Of a DNA stretch of 64,000 bases, positions 11,413 through 23,093 are shown piece after piece; the first letter of the stretch is position 1; the number at the start of each line of letters is the position of its first letter. The position numbers and the translations under genes are program-made. The notes under the pieces are model-generated. The model was not told the DNA's origin. It saw only the letters and a list, made by a program, of their open reading frames with translations, and ran no database searches. Source of the DNA: Dirofilaria immitis (lineage: Eukaryota > Nematoda > Chromadorea > Rhabditida > Onchocercidae); contig JAKNDB010000092.1 in NCBI GenBank assembly GCA_024305405.1, positions 2,015,501 to 2,079,500 on the forward strand, read 5' to 3'.

Positions 11413-13450
11413 TATATTTTTTAATCATTGCGTATATTCGTTTACAATCACGTTAATTAGTGTGTAATCTTATATATGTCTGAAGAGGTTTTTAATTTTC
11501 CGTTTCCGCTTTTAAATGGATTTTCCACTCAAATGCAAGGTTTCAAATATTATATACACATATAACAATCGCTTTTTATCGAGAGATATTTTAGTTGATC
11601 TTTTTATTATACATGTATAGAACCGAGTTTCCGTTATTTTTTCAAGCAAATTAGAACTTGAAATCCTGAAATCTTTTGTGATCACATTATGGAAACCATA
11701 AATATTTCTTAAATTCACAAAAGGCCTATATTTTACTATGTAGACTAATCATGAGTAGCTGAGACAGCTTTCAAAAATCTCGTGTTAGTTTGTAGTTAAC
11801 TGGGCTCGAACATTGAATTTTACGGGAGGATATGATTGAACAACTGTAACAAATTTTAAGAGGGGTTTTTTTGGAGAGTTAGTTCCGTTTTTCGGTTATT
11901 GGTGCATTTAACTTATTTTAGATTTTGAGTTTGTGACATTTTTGGAATAGTGTTTTAATTAGTCAAAATTCTGGAAGTCCTCTGTTCATGAATACTATAA
12001 CTGAAAAAGATACAAAAACTGTACGTCTACAATTCTAAAATAGATTTGATAACAGCTGTCACCTGGGAAATGTTGTAAGTATTTATATTTAGTTCTATTA
12101 AGGTGTTAAGTTGATTATGTTAAGTTCTTCAGATAATGAAATTTTAGGATTTATTAAAGTACTGGTTGCATCGAACTTTTGGTCTGTAAATATTGTGGTT
12201 TGCGAATGCGTACGGAGACGTCAGGAGTTAATTGCCGGATATCTTTTTCCATATTTAATAATAATATTGAGTTTTGGAATTTGTTGGTTATTAGTTCGTG
12301 TTTCCTGAAATATTTGTGATCTGAATAAACATTCTTTCGAGAGAAATTAAAATTTTATTCATTTTTTCTAAACAATGATGATCGCTGGTTTAACTTTTGT
12401 TCTAAATATATTTCATGATTTTTTACGACAGTGGTCTTTCTCTCCAATTCACTGAATGGGAATCTTTTTTAACACTTCTAAAGTACTTTCCTGAAGCATT
12501 ACTCTATTTATGAAGTAATGCTTGGTAATGATACGCGTTAATTCATTTGCGAATGGTAAGTTGGATCTCTGTAATTATTTCCTGATATATTCAGCAACTA
12601 AGTTGAAATTTGATGACGAAAATACTTCAAAAAAATACTTAACTGGAATAAATGGAATTTTACTTTAATTATTCGAAATTTTTCTATAAAATAAAAAATT
12701 CATTTAATTCCTCACCAAAATTATTAGCAACGATATCCATAATCTGGGATGCTACTTCATTAGTTCAGAAAGTTTAAATCGAAATAGTTATGTAATTAAG
12801 AAAAAATGTGTTGAACATAGCTTAATTCCTAGTGATATTAAAATCAGAAATATTCAGCTTACTTATCATATCAACTAATATTATTAATCGCATCAGGAGC
12901 ATTGCAACAATATAGCATCGATTTTGGATTTTTGGAAATTTCAGAATATTTTTGAATATTTTATCCTACGATAGCAAAAATTCTCAAAAAATTATTCGAT
13001 GAATGAAATTCTCAAAAATAGACTAAAGTATTTCTCAAAATAGAAAAAATTCTCAAAAATCAACTATGTGAAAGAATTCTTGGTTTTTTAGTTATCACTT
13101 AGTCAATAAGAATGAACAGGAAAAGATAATTCGATTCCCCAAAAAATCTTCTAATTACTTCTTCACGCAGAGAATCAGATTCTGGAGATTAGATAATATT
13201 CTTCTCTATCAAAAATCTGAGATCAAGAAATGAAAATGAAAACAGAGGTGAAATATGGCAAATATTATAAGTATGAAACAGTTCAGAAATAGTAAAAGCC
13301 TGGATATCATGGCATAATATCCTGGATATTATGAGTCATTTGTTGATAGTCAGCATCATTTTTTATCACAGCAGGTATTAATGAAATGCTTAACTTCAAA
13401 GTACAACTTATAGCATAAACGCTGAAATAATATTAATATCTTGATACGGA
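11413..13450. other. Intergenic, no gene recognised
   Basis: AT-rich sequence between the convergent rpl-35 and calponin-like genes. Open frames here are short and have no recognisable family, including one at 12111-12308 (+). Around 12975-13060 the motif TTCTCAAAAA recurs several times with variable spacing, a loose tandem array. Confidence 0.5.
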
Positions 13451-13618
13451 TCACTCTCTCTCTTCCTCTTCTTCTTCTTCGTCTTCTTCTTCTTCCTCCG
13501 TTTCCTCTTCTTCATCTTTTTCTTTTATCTCATCTTCATCTTCCTCTTCCTCCTCATCTTCATCATCCTCATTTTCACTTTCTTCTTCCTCCTGTTCATC
13601 TTCTATTAATTTTTCCAC
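13451..13618 (-). repeat. GAA/GAG-rich low-complexity segment coding an acidic tail
   Basis: Purine-rich on the minus strand (long GAA, GAG and GAT runs). It translates to about 55 residues, mostly Glu and Asp, ending in a TGA at 13451-13453. It is bounded by a proper acceptor (TTATTATAG) and keeps phase 0, so it looks like a real terminal exon as well as a low-complexity tract. Confidence 0.7.
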
Positions 13619-16600
13619 CTATAATAAAAATTATTTATTTTTGCCTAGTTCTGTTGATACATTATAATGTTGAAATTGTAGAGTGACCGTTTCTTTTTCT
13701 GAATTGTCATTCTTCTCATCCAATTCATTCTCCATCTCGACTTCTACCATCTGAAAGCTTATGCTTGTTTTAGGCGTATGAATCTGCATGCAAATTATTA
13801 TTAAGACTGAATTGTGATATTATTCTTCAATATTTCTGCATTCAAGAACCAGTGCTTCATAGATGACTTTAATAAAACTTTCATTTAATATTAAAAATAT
13901 CTGTTGTAGCATTTCATTCCAACTAATAGAAAAAATTATCTATCTATATCCACTAAATAGATGCTTAACATTGATATTATTTGAAGCTCATACAGTACTA
14001 TTATCTGTTATTTCGCTATTTTCTCTTTTCGAATGGATTCTGTTTCAAAAATCTCATTTATTATTGTAATCTTTTTACACATTATAGCATGCTTCTCAGA
14101 TAATCATTACTGCTTTGATTATTTATCATACCTCAATCTTCGTTATGTTTCTTTTTTAAATTTTAACGATTTTTCGTATCTATCAGAAAGTATATATGTT
14201 CTCTTCATATCCGAGCTTCTTTCTTATTATTGCAAATAGAAATATTTCTTCCAATTTTCACAAATATCTTTCTTTATTTACTATATTTCTGATAATTCTA
14301 ATCAAAGATTTCTATAGTGCTGAATCTTTCTTTTTTACTTTTTCATATATCTGAATTTTAAACCGTTTATGGATAAGAAGTTATGCTAAAAGACGAAACA
14401 GAATGATTATTTAGGTTTTTACTTTTAACTACTGCTATTTCAGGAATATTTTTTATTCTTAGTAAGATTTTAACTGTAACATTGCTTTTTGTTATGAACA
14501 ACAATATATTACGTTATTATTGTCTTACACTTCTTCATTTGACTTCCCAGTTCACTTTATATCTGTCAAGTATTATATATTAGAGAATGTTTCTAAAACA
14601 AATTTTTAAATATTTTAAGTTTTCAGAATTTCTCAGTATTAGAAGCAAACTTTCTCTGCAAAATTCAAATTGATCATTCATTTGCGGGAATTTTGCATTA
14701 ATTAATGATCAAAATATTGCAATTTTTGTTAATACTACATATCGAATTTTTTAAAATAACATTTGGTCTTATTAATAATCAATTTAAATCTCAAGAAATT
14801 CAAATATCTTTCTAACTTTTCTTGTTTCATCGAACTTATGTTTATAATGTCCAAATGAATCAACAAGGGATGCTGAACCAGGCAATCGAGTTTCTTCAAA
14901 TGTACGCAGCGCTTCCTCATACTCTTCAATCCTGATATAAACCAAGTTCAAAAATGAAGAAAATTTGTTGAATCAGTTTTTATTCAGAATAGGTTAAAAA
15001 TCTATCTGAATTTTCATAAGTACTGCAAAAATTAGATATTATAAATCTGAATAAAAAATTATTATTGTTATTATTACTTTATTGGTCTCAACAAAAACTC
15101 ATTAACCATTCTTTTTTCCATTCTTGTTTTAGCAGTACATTTCTAGGTGTTCCGAAGCCTGTCATGCCTTTCTGAGATGCAAGCTTATTAGTACCAGCCT
15201 GAAGTGGTACGATGCCTTCCGATTTGATTTTTAATGCTTCATCAATTTCTTGGCCGCCCTAAAACTTCAGTAGAAATAATTACAAATTATTTAATGAGCA
15301 ATAAAGTTGTACTCTAATTTCCTCTTTGTAGTTGATTCTTCTAGAGATCAACACTTTTGGCTGTGTTAACTTCTTTTGATTACCTCAAATACTTCCGCAT
15401 CTCTCCAATAGGTCAATGCTATCTATCATATGCATTTCTAAAGTGAAGATCTATAACAATAATCTTAAAGTAGTTAAAGCCCTATCGAATCGTGCTACAA
15501 CAATAGAAAATACCTTTGAATTTGATAATACATCACGAACTTTCAGAAAACCGCCGGTACCTGATTGATTGGCAAATTTATTTTGTCCCGAGTACCATGG
15601 TGTAAATGCAGTGCCCTTTCGCAGACTATCCTCCCTATGGAAAAAAGCTTTTCAGTCTGACGAAATTTACAAAATCTAATTTATCATGAAAGAAACTCCT
15701 TTGACCTGATGCTAACGATAATAATAATTGAACTACCGGTAGTAAACTTAGAGTAGTTAAAGCCGTGTCGAATCTGGCGTATGATTTACCAGCTACAGCA
15801 ATATAAAATACTCTTGAATTCGGCAGTCTGTCGCGAACTTTCAAAAACTACCAATACCTGACTGTTGGCAAATTTGTTCTGTTTCGAGTACAGAATAAAT
15901 TATTTCTTTTATTAATTGCTTTTTGTAGAACTAACGTAAAACCAAGTCCTTCGATTTCCATGGTAGCTTGTCGAGCTGCACCAATACCAGGTGGTGTATT
16001 CATACCTTGCTGAGAAGCAAATATGTTGGTACCGTACTGATAGCATAATATACCATGTGTACGTCGATCTCGCGGTAAACGTCCTCTAATAATCGGCACT
16101 TGATTGCGGTGAGAACCCATTGAACGCTAAAAATTTTAGCAACTTAATTTGAGATAGCTTCTGTCAGTTTGATCATATAATAAAAATATAAAAGCACCTC
16201 TCCAGACTGTGTAGCCATTCCATAATCGCCAGATTGTTTAGGTATGAGTTTTTCACCCTGTTTATCAAGTACTGTCTCCCAGTCTTTTTATATTCTACTT
16301 TCATTACTTGACTTCGTGAGGCACCAATCGGTGTTAAGCCTGAAAAAGAATTATTAACCATAAAATAAAAAATTAAAAGAAATATACCATATGATTTAAT
16401 CAGGTAAGTTTGCTTATTATGATTATAAATTATGATTAAATTGATTCAAGCATTTATCATGGCGAATCAAACTTTTTCAAGATGAATAATGTATATTATC
16501 CTAAAGAGATACACGAGAAGCTTAGTATCAGCCAAGTTTTAAATTTATACCCTTTTGTGATGCATACTGATTGCTTCCGTATTGCGCTCTCAGTAATTTT

Positions 16601-17005
16601 TCACCTTTTCGATCAGGACTTATGAAACTGAAACATTCAACTACTATTTCTTCATTTAGCATTCCTTTTAACTCATCTTTGGAAATTACACATAGAGCAA
16701 ACCAATTGATATTATTGTGAATATAGCATATAGTGTCTTTTGTAATTTTCTATCCCAAAAAGTCCGTTTTCCTCATACAATTGTTACACTGATCAGAACA
16801 TACAACTGATAAGAATCAGTAATTTTTAGAAATAAATTGAAACCCGAGATGCTTGTCCTTCGTTATGTTCCATCGTGGCATACCGGGCGCAGTCATACCT
16901 TTTTGCGAATCATATTTATTTGTAGCAGCTTGCACCGATAGAAAAGATTCACCAGCTCGGAGTTGTTCTAAATTCCACTTTCCCTCATCGGCTTCTGCTC
17001 ATTTT
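13451..17005 (-). CDS. Calponin-like CLIK-repeat protein (UNC-87/OV9M type) with acidic tail, 5' end not found
   Basis: Actin-filament-binding protein of the UNC-87/CLIK family, expected in muscle thin filaments. Exons (minus): 16844-17005, 16551-16627, 16198-16339, 15936-16126, 15514-15634, 15107-15258, 14817-14931, 13688-13750, 13451-13618. Calponin-like repeats are seen once per exon in order: [88 protein letters not shown]. No calponin-homology domain is seen. Phases join across all listed introns. Two one-base deficits occur, in the T5 at 16285-16289 and near 16980. The last two exons add an almost purely Asp/Glu tail. They join in phase across a 1-kb intron, but their membership is inferred from phase, strand and spacing. 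The first exon(s) upstream of 17005 were not identified. Confidence 0.85.
15700..15905 (-). pseudogene. Decayed duplicate of a calponin-like exon
   Basis: Lies in the intron between exons 15936-16126 and 15514-15634. On the minus strand it matches the functional exon and its following intron: a relic of the NKFANQSG segment, then a [10 protein letters not shown] stretch matching [10 protein letters not shown], then similar intronic bases (ATTCGACACGGCTTTAAC versus ATTCGATAGGGCTTTAAC). The relic has frame breaks, a stop and an inserted stretch, and the 3' half of its donor has changed. It is best explained as an old tandem exon duplication, now non-coding. Confidence 0.7.
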
Positions 17006-17925
17006 CTGTATTATCCTAGAATGAGTATATATTTGGATCTTTGTTCGGTTAAGAATTACTATTTGTAGAAAATTTGGCCTTAAATTTGTAATTTTCGACT
17101 TTTCTTTGCTCATTTTATAAATACTTCATTTCTGAATTATGCTTCGCTTTATCATCAATTTTATTTCTAGTGATATTAACATCCTAAATTTTGTGCATCG
17201 AATCGAATTTTTAGAACTGATTCAATATTTTAACATTCCACGATTCAAGTACACAAAAATTCGAGTGGATCTACTTCATTATTGCTTTCATTAGGTGATT
17301 TTAATGCCATATTTGAAAATTGAATTGTTCTATAACATTTTATTTTTGTCACAAATTGAAAAAATTAAAAAGAAACAAATTTATTGATATGTTTTTTCCA
17401 TCAGAATTCGGAGAAGCAAGGCAGGAGTGTCGAATCGAATGGTGAAAAGAAACCGTCATGTCATCAGTTATCGAGTTAAAACAGTTATTTCTTCAAATTT
17501 TTTCTAATTGAGCAATTCTCTCGGCAGAACCTCATCCGGCTCATTCAGTGAATCACTACTTATGAACATAAGGTTGACAAGATAGAAAAGAAATGATGAC
17601 CCACATCGGAAGGAACTAAGATATTTTCAATGTTAAATAGAATATAGGACTCTGTAACTTCTGTTGAGAGGTCAAGACAGAAAATCGGTAGTTTTTAGCG
17701 AAGATACAAATGAAACGGCTAAGCAATGCTCCTAAAATTATCATAAATAGATTTCGGACGGGAATATGTCTGAAAAAATCGGAACTGATATAAATGAGCA
17801 CTTTTGCATAAAGCTTGCTAAAGTTAAAATGATGTATATAGAAAAGAAGATATGTGGATGAATAAATAAAGGAATCTGATGGAAATGGATTCGAATGAAG
17901 AAACATCATTAAAGATGAAAATGAT
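17006..17925. other. Non-coding, diverged repeat flank
   Basis: Upstream region of the calponin-like gene. Its first exon or promoter may lie here but none could be assigned. From about 17530 scattered similarity to 45730-45905 is visible (for example CAGTGAATCA, TTGCTAAAGTT, ATGGATTCGAAT), an older diverged flank of the repeat that follows. A hydrophobic minus-strand frame (17616-17969) is not convincing. Confidence 0.4.
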
Positions 17926-18556
17926 ATTATGAAAGAAATTGAGACATATCTTATCGCAAATATAATCAAGCAAATGTAATCAAATGATAACTAACAATTG
18001 CATCTTATTAGCGATGTATATTTATTGCATTTACTTGATTATATCAAAAGACTGAAATACAACTGAATTTACCAATGAAAGAAAACATGGCAAAACGAAT
18101 GAAAACTTAAAATATTGAGGTGAAAGGTCAGAGAAAAGCATTGGAAATGAAACAAAAAGAGTAGCCAAAGTTATAAACAAAATGAATTACTGTAACGGAT
18201 TAGACTGGTATGAAGAAATGATTCACTCTCAAAATAATTAACAATTATTTCAATAATTCTGAATAATCATCAGCAAGGCATATAATGTCACAAAATGAGC
18301 TACTAAAATTTTTTCATGAAATGCATAAGGAATATTCAAATTAAGTTAAAACAATGAGAAAGAAACTGATAATATTATCATGATATGAGACAAGTCAAGA
18401 AAGATAAGCAAACAAATTTGGTTTTATAATTACGCCTTAAGATGACACTTCTATAGACGATTGAACTGATAGATAGCGAAATAACTTTAACAATGAGAGA
18501 TAAAAGTAAAAACATAAAGTTGAAATTCTCTTGCAATATTTAATTTGTCAACGAAG
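17926..18556 (+). repeat. Dispersed repeat copy A (near-identical to 46141-46772)
   Basis: About 630 bases are nearly identical, in direct orientation, to copy B 28 kb away. By eye they differ by only a few substitutions and a one-base indel near the right end. The left edge is sharp at ATTATGAAAG. Near the left end an inverted pair (17960-17976 and 18028-18044, 16 of 17 bases matched) could form a stem. No coding capacity, transposase or clear target-site duplication is seen. The family is not recognised. Confidence 0.85.
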
Positions 18557-20180
18557 ATGATGAATAATAAAATAAAGAATAATTTATTTCTGAAGAGTAG
18601 AAAGGAAATTGTCTTTGACTCATAGAATAGAATGATTTAGTTATCAGTTGATAAGTTATAATAAAGGTATAAAATTAAAGGAAAATAGTTGTCAGTATAA
18701 AACAATGACAGAAAAGATAAAAATAAACATCATCAATATGATCATCGCAATTATAGTCGTAATAAAACCAGCCTCCATAATGATTGTTTGAAATATAGAT
18801 TTCAGCAATTCAGAAACTGAAAGCAGAGATATGCAGCTGGAACTTCACCGGATTGAAATTTGATTTTACTGGTAACTGCAGGGCTAAAGAAATTCAATAA
18901 TGTTAAGCAAAGTTTGCTACTTATTTTCCACTTCACTTTATTTGATAATGACTGAGTGAGTTAGCTTGCATTAAGGAGCTGTGGAAAAGGTAAGTAAACG
19001 AGAAAGAGTAGGAAGAGAATTGGTGATTTTGTTAGCAAAATCAAAACGGAGTCTCGATGGTGGAATAGGAGAAGCTCTTGAGTTCGAAATGCTAACAATA
19101 AAAAGTTGAGTGAGAGAAAGATGTCAAAGGAATGAGAGAATGATTACAATGGAAAACTGAATAGTTGTAGTTATCCTCAGTGATTGCGTAGAAAAAGTAT
19201 TCTTTTTCAGTTAACCTTACAGTCACCAATAGTTATTGTAATAGTTAGCAGCGTATACTGCACAAAGCATTACTGTGATACTAGAGAAAACATCGAGATT
19301 GTTCTTGAAAGATAGAAGAAAAATTTCAAATTAAAGAAAAACAACTTTTAATATTTTTAATTATTTTTGATATCAGATGTCAACATTATGATTTTTGTTC
19401 TCTTGCCACAGGTTTTGAAATTTTCTTTACTTTTCAGATATATCATCAATAATATAGTTAAGATTTAAACTTTCAACATGGATTAGGGTAATAAAATAAT
19501 TTTATGAGGATTATAGCTTATAAATGCTTCATTCCATTGAGTTGCGATAATTAAAAAATACTTACAGGACATTTAAGCGATGAGAATTTAAACTTTTATT
19601 GGCAATAAAGGTTGTGAGGAAAAACCTATAAATTTTTGTAAGTTTTTAAAATAATTTCCACCTATTTACGTAAATAACCGAAGCATTGCGTATATGTGCC
19701 ATCTAAAATGTAATATTTGTGGTAGTTCAGTAGTTAATTATAAACTAAATAAGCGCGAGCGCAAAAAAATATAATAAATTTATATTGCGAAAATCAAATC
19801 AAAAATCATTTTATCGTGTTGAAAATAAAAACTGAATTGAGGAATACGGTCGGTATTTCTTTAATTGAATAATCTTCAAATTAAGTTATTTCGCTTTCGT
19901 TTTCTTATTCGACTATAATGGCAATAATAATAGCAGTTATATGGATAATTTTTCAAACTTCAAGTCACACGCCTTCTTTAGAAATTTCAAAATTCATTAT
20001 TGCAGTGCAAATCAGCCTATTCAAGAACATCATTCCATTTGTTTCTGTATAATGTCTACAACTTGTCGAATTTCATGTAAGAATTCAAATTAAAATTAAA
20101 TATCTAAGAAATTTTCTTACATTATAGATTTATTATTTTTTAAAGAACATTGGTAATGCATGCTTAAATTAGTATTATAG
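18557..20180. other. Intergenic, no gene recognised
   Basis: AT-rich sequence with stop codons in all frames at short intervals and no recognisable protein family, RNA gene or long repeat. Confidence 0.5.
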
Positions 20181-20504
20181 ATGGATGCATTATACTCAGG
20201 CCAATTAAACGTATATGAGAAGAAGAAAGATATTATGAAAAATGATATTCTTTTTGAAATGCACTATTTCATAGTTCTCACCACCAATTAATTTTTTCAA
20301 TTATAAATTTAGAGACGTTATTTGGTATTATTAATTAGATAGTATTCAGGGGTGTTTATTTGCTTGGCACTATTTACTGCAACAAATGCTTTACGTGGGG
20401 CTTTATTCAGAACGGGAAAAAGGCTTTGGTCATCTGACGAATATGATCCATATATGAGTCTGTTCAAACCAAGTAGATCAGTTGAAATGGTTAGTTTAAT
20501 ATGA
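20181..20504 (+). CDS. Candidate small single-pass membrane protein
   Basis: Unrecognised. ATG GAT GCA follows an acceptor-like TATTATAG directly. A ten-codon first exon (20181-20210, MDALYSGQLN) could splice at GTATAT to an exon beginning near 20343. That exon reads YSGVFICLALFTATNALRG, then a basic juxtamembrane stretch (ALFRTGKRLW) and a polar tail (DEYDPYMSLFKPSRSVEM), stopping at 20502-20504. The layout is a short N-terminus, one hydrophobic segment of about 16-18 residues and a cytosol-like basic flank. The in-phase acceptor (TTAGATAG) is weak, and the better TATTCAG would shift phase by one. The opposite strand is also open over the same bases, so this needs transcript evidence. Confidence 0.35.
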
Positions 20505-23093
20505 AATTTGAGTGTCATTCAAAGTTTTTCGAAAAATTCCAGTTTTCAATAACTTTCATAAATTTTAACTATATAATTTCTGTTTACAAATATTTTTATT
20601 TGACGAACTGAAGTATTAATCTGCTTTCATTTTTAATATAAGCACAATTTTTTGAGAACTCTTGAGATTGACCAGATAGTTTGAAGTATTATAAGAGATA
20701 TCCTAAGAGTAGTTAGTTTTAAAACCTTCAGTTCAATTTTTTCCGAACTCCACTTTTATTTTTTGTTGAACAATTGAACATGGATATACTGCTATAGTGA
20801 TAAGTTTTCTATTCTAATCTGAAAAGCTATTCATGATGTCTTTAAATAATTCCTTCCAATCCTCCTAGTATTAACAGCTTCAAGATGTAAACATTCAGGA
20901 ATCTCAACTTCTATAAAATCTCATTATCTATGCTAAACTGAATAATTCTCAATAGTATCCAGAAAAAGTTTGATGTTATGAAGCTATTAAAAAATCATTG
21001 AAGTCTTTTTCTTCGCAGTTAAAATACATATTTTAGCTTGATGTAGTGGATTACAAGGACGGAAACCGGAAGGCTATGTCAAATATACGCGATATTAAGA
21101 AAACAGTTTATTTGAAGTAATTATTGCAGTAATTTGACTATATCATTTGTAAATTAAAATAAATGAATTTGTAAGTGTAATAGTTTAAAACCTTTGTATT
21201 TGCGTATCGTGCATTAATTTTCCGGATTGACATCCGCTTTGGAGTTCATTAACAATTATTATCACTTAAACATTCCTTCCATCCTTAATATATTTGCCTA
21301 ATTTTATCTTAAAATGCTTTGATGCCATATATTAAGTTTATTTATCAAATGAGGATATTGCCTATTATATAATCAAGACTGATTAATAGATATTACATGT
21401 TGGATTTAAAGAATCACTGTGCAAATCTCTTTATTACAAATCCATGCATCACAAATGTATGCTTTACCAATGTACGATTGCTATGTGCTAATAATTTGCA
21501 TAACATATAAATCTTTCTTAAAGAAATTGCTTATCTACGTTAAGATTAGCTTGTTGTATATCGGCTTGAAGATAGAGGTAAGATGTTGAGAAACGTTTAA
21601 TTATTGAGCATATTAATAACAACTGAAACTTTCTTTAAATTCTTTCCAATCGTTATTGTCCTTGATACCAGGACTCCTAAAGATTACTTATGAATTCCTG
21701 AAAGATGTAACATCATTGATAACGGTTTATTACTATTAAAACTATCAGTGATCAGGATCAGTGAATATCCTACAATGTTATTTCATGCTGTAAAAATATC
21801 AAAAATAAAAAAACAATAGTTTTTATTTGAAATAATACATAATAAATTTAATTTTTTTAACTGATGGTCTGATAGAAAGACAAAAAAGGACTTCTCAGAA
21901 AAAAAAAAAAAAGAAACAACCTATGGCTTAAATAAATATTTAAAAAGACTATTAGAACAAATCGAATTTTTTGCAAATATGATTACATCGATGAAGTCCT
22001 TTTTCGATACTGTGTAAAATGAAATGCTCACAAATTTCTAAGCCTGCCTCTACAGAAAAAAAAAAAAAAAAAATACAGCGAAACCGGGTACGGACTAGAG
22101 ATATAAGAGCTAAAAATCAAATTAACATGAACACATTATCACTACTATCTAATTCGCAAAAATACTAAATCAATGTTATACTCTAGTGGAAATAAGCAAA
22201 AGTCATGTTCAATATTCTTTAACTTACAAAAATTACAAATAATACAAAATTTTCAATTCAATTCAAAACAGATGAAAATTCGAACTACAAATTATTCTAT
22301 AATTCTTAACTTCAAAAATATAGCGAAGCATATTTAAAAATTCTAGAAAGAGCACATTTCTCAAAAATGTGCAAAAAAATGTTTCAGAAATTCTGGTTTT
22401 TGATTATTAATTAGAAATTCAGAAATTTCAGAAAAACGATCATCTATATTTCGTATAGAAAAAAATCATTCCTCTAAGAACTGCAAATTAAAAAGAATCA
22501 CAATTGATTTCTTTTTTGAAAAATATCAGCTAGTACATTAATGGACTTTATGACGTTGTGATTTTACGCTACAAAAACTTGACTGAACATTAAATTATTA
22601 CAGCAATTTATTAAAAGTAGTTTTTTCTCAGATCATTAAAAGGAAAGATTTAAGTTATCAATTATCAGCATCTAACTTACAGCTATTGCTTTATAGGCAA
22701 ATAAATTAATAGCTTAAAAAGTGAAACACTGAGAAAGACGATTGTGATAAGCGATGGATCTAGACTCAGGTCATTAATGAAAGACTTTCTGGGCACTAAT
22801 GAGTAGAGCTTATAAAAGTGACAATATAAACAAAGTGTGAGGCAGTATTATTGCACTTCATACAACTGAGTGAATCAAATTTTAGAACAGATAAGGAACG
22901 ACGTTCTAAGACTATGTGAGTAATTAATAAAGAGAAAAAATTTGTCCAATGAAAGATTAGAATGCAGCAATAAAACCATCGACTTCGTAACCATAAATTC
23001 GATCAACGCTGCGAAAGCATTGCGATTTCTCGATTTTCCGGTTCTGTCTCACATTATGCATGATTTGTACCGCCATTCTGTGGAAAGAAACTT
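20505..23093. other. Intergenic with A-tracts
   Basis: No gene recognised. Holds long A-runs, including about 13 A at 21899 and 18 A at 22056-22073. The right end is the 3' flank of the NR6A receptor gene; no AATAAA was pinned down for it. Confidence 0.5.

Noticed and set aside
13441..13686. Plus-strand Leu/Pro/His-rich frame
   Set aside because: It is the antisense of the Glu/Asp-coding exon; its composition is purely a shadow of that tract.
17616..17969. Minus-strand hydrophobic ORF of 117 codons
   Set aside because: It runs from non-coding sequence into the dispersed repeat, is rich in Ile, Phe and Ser as AT-rich random frames are, and has no splice or family support.
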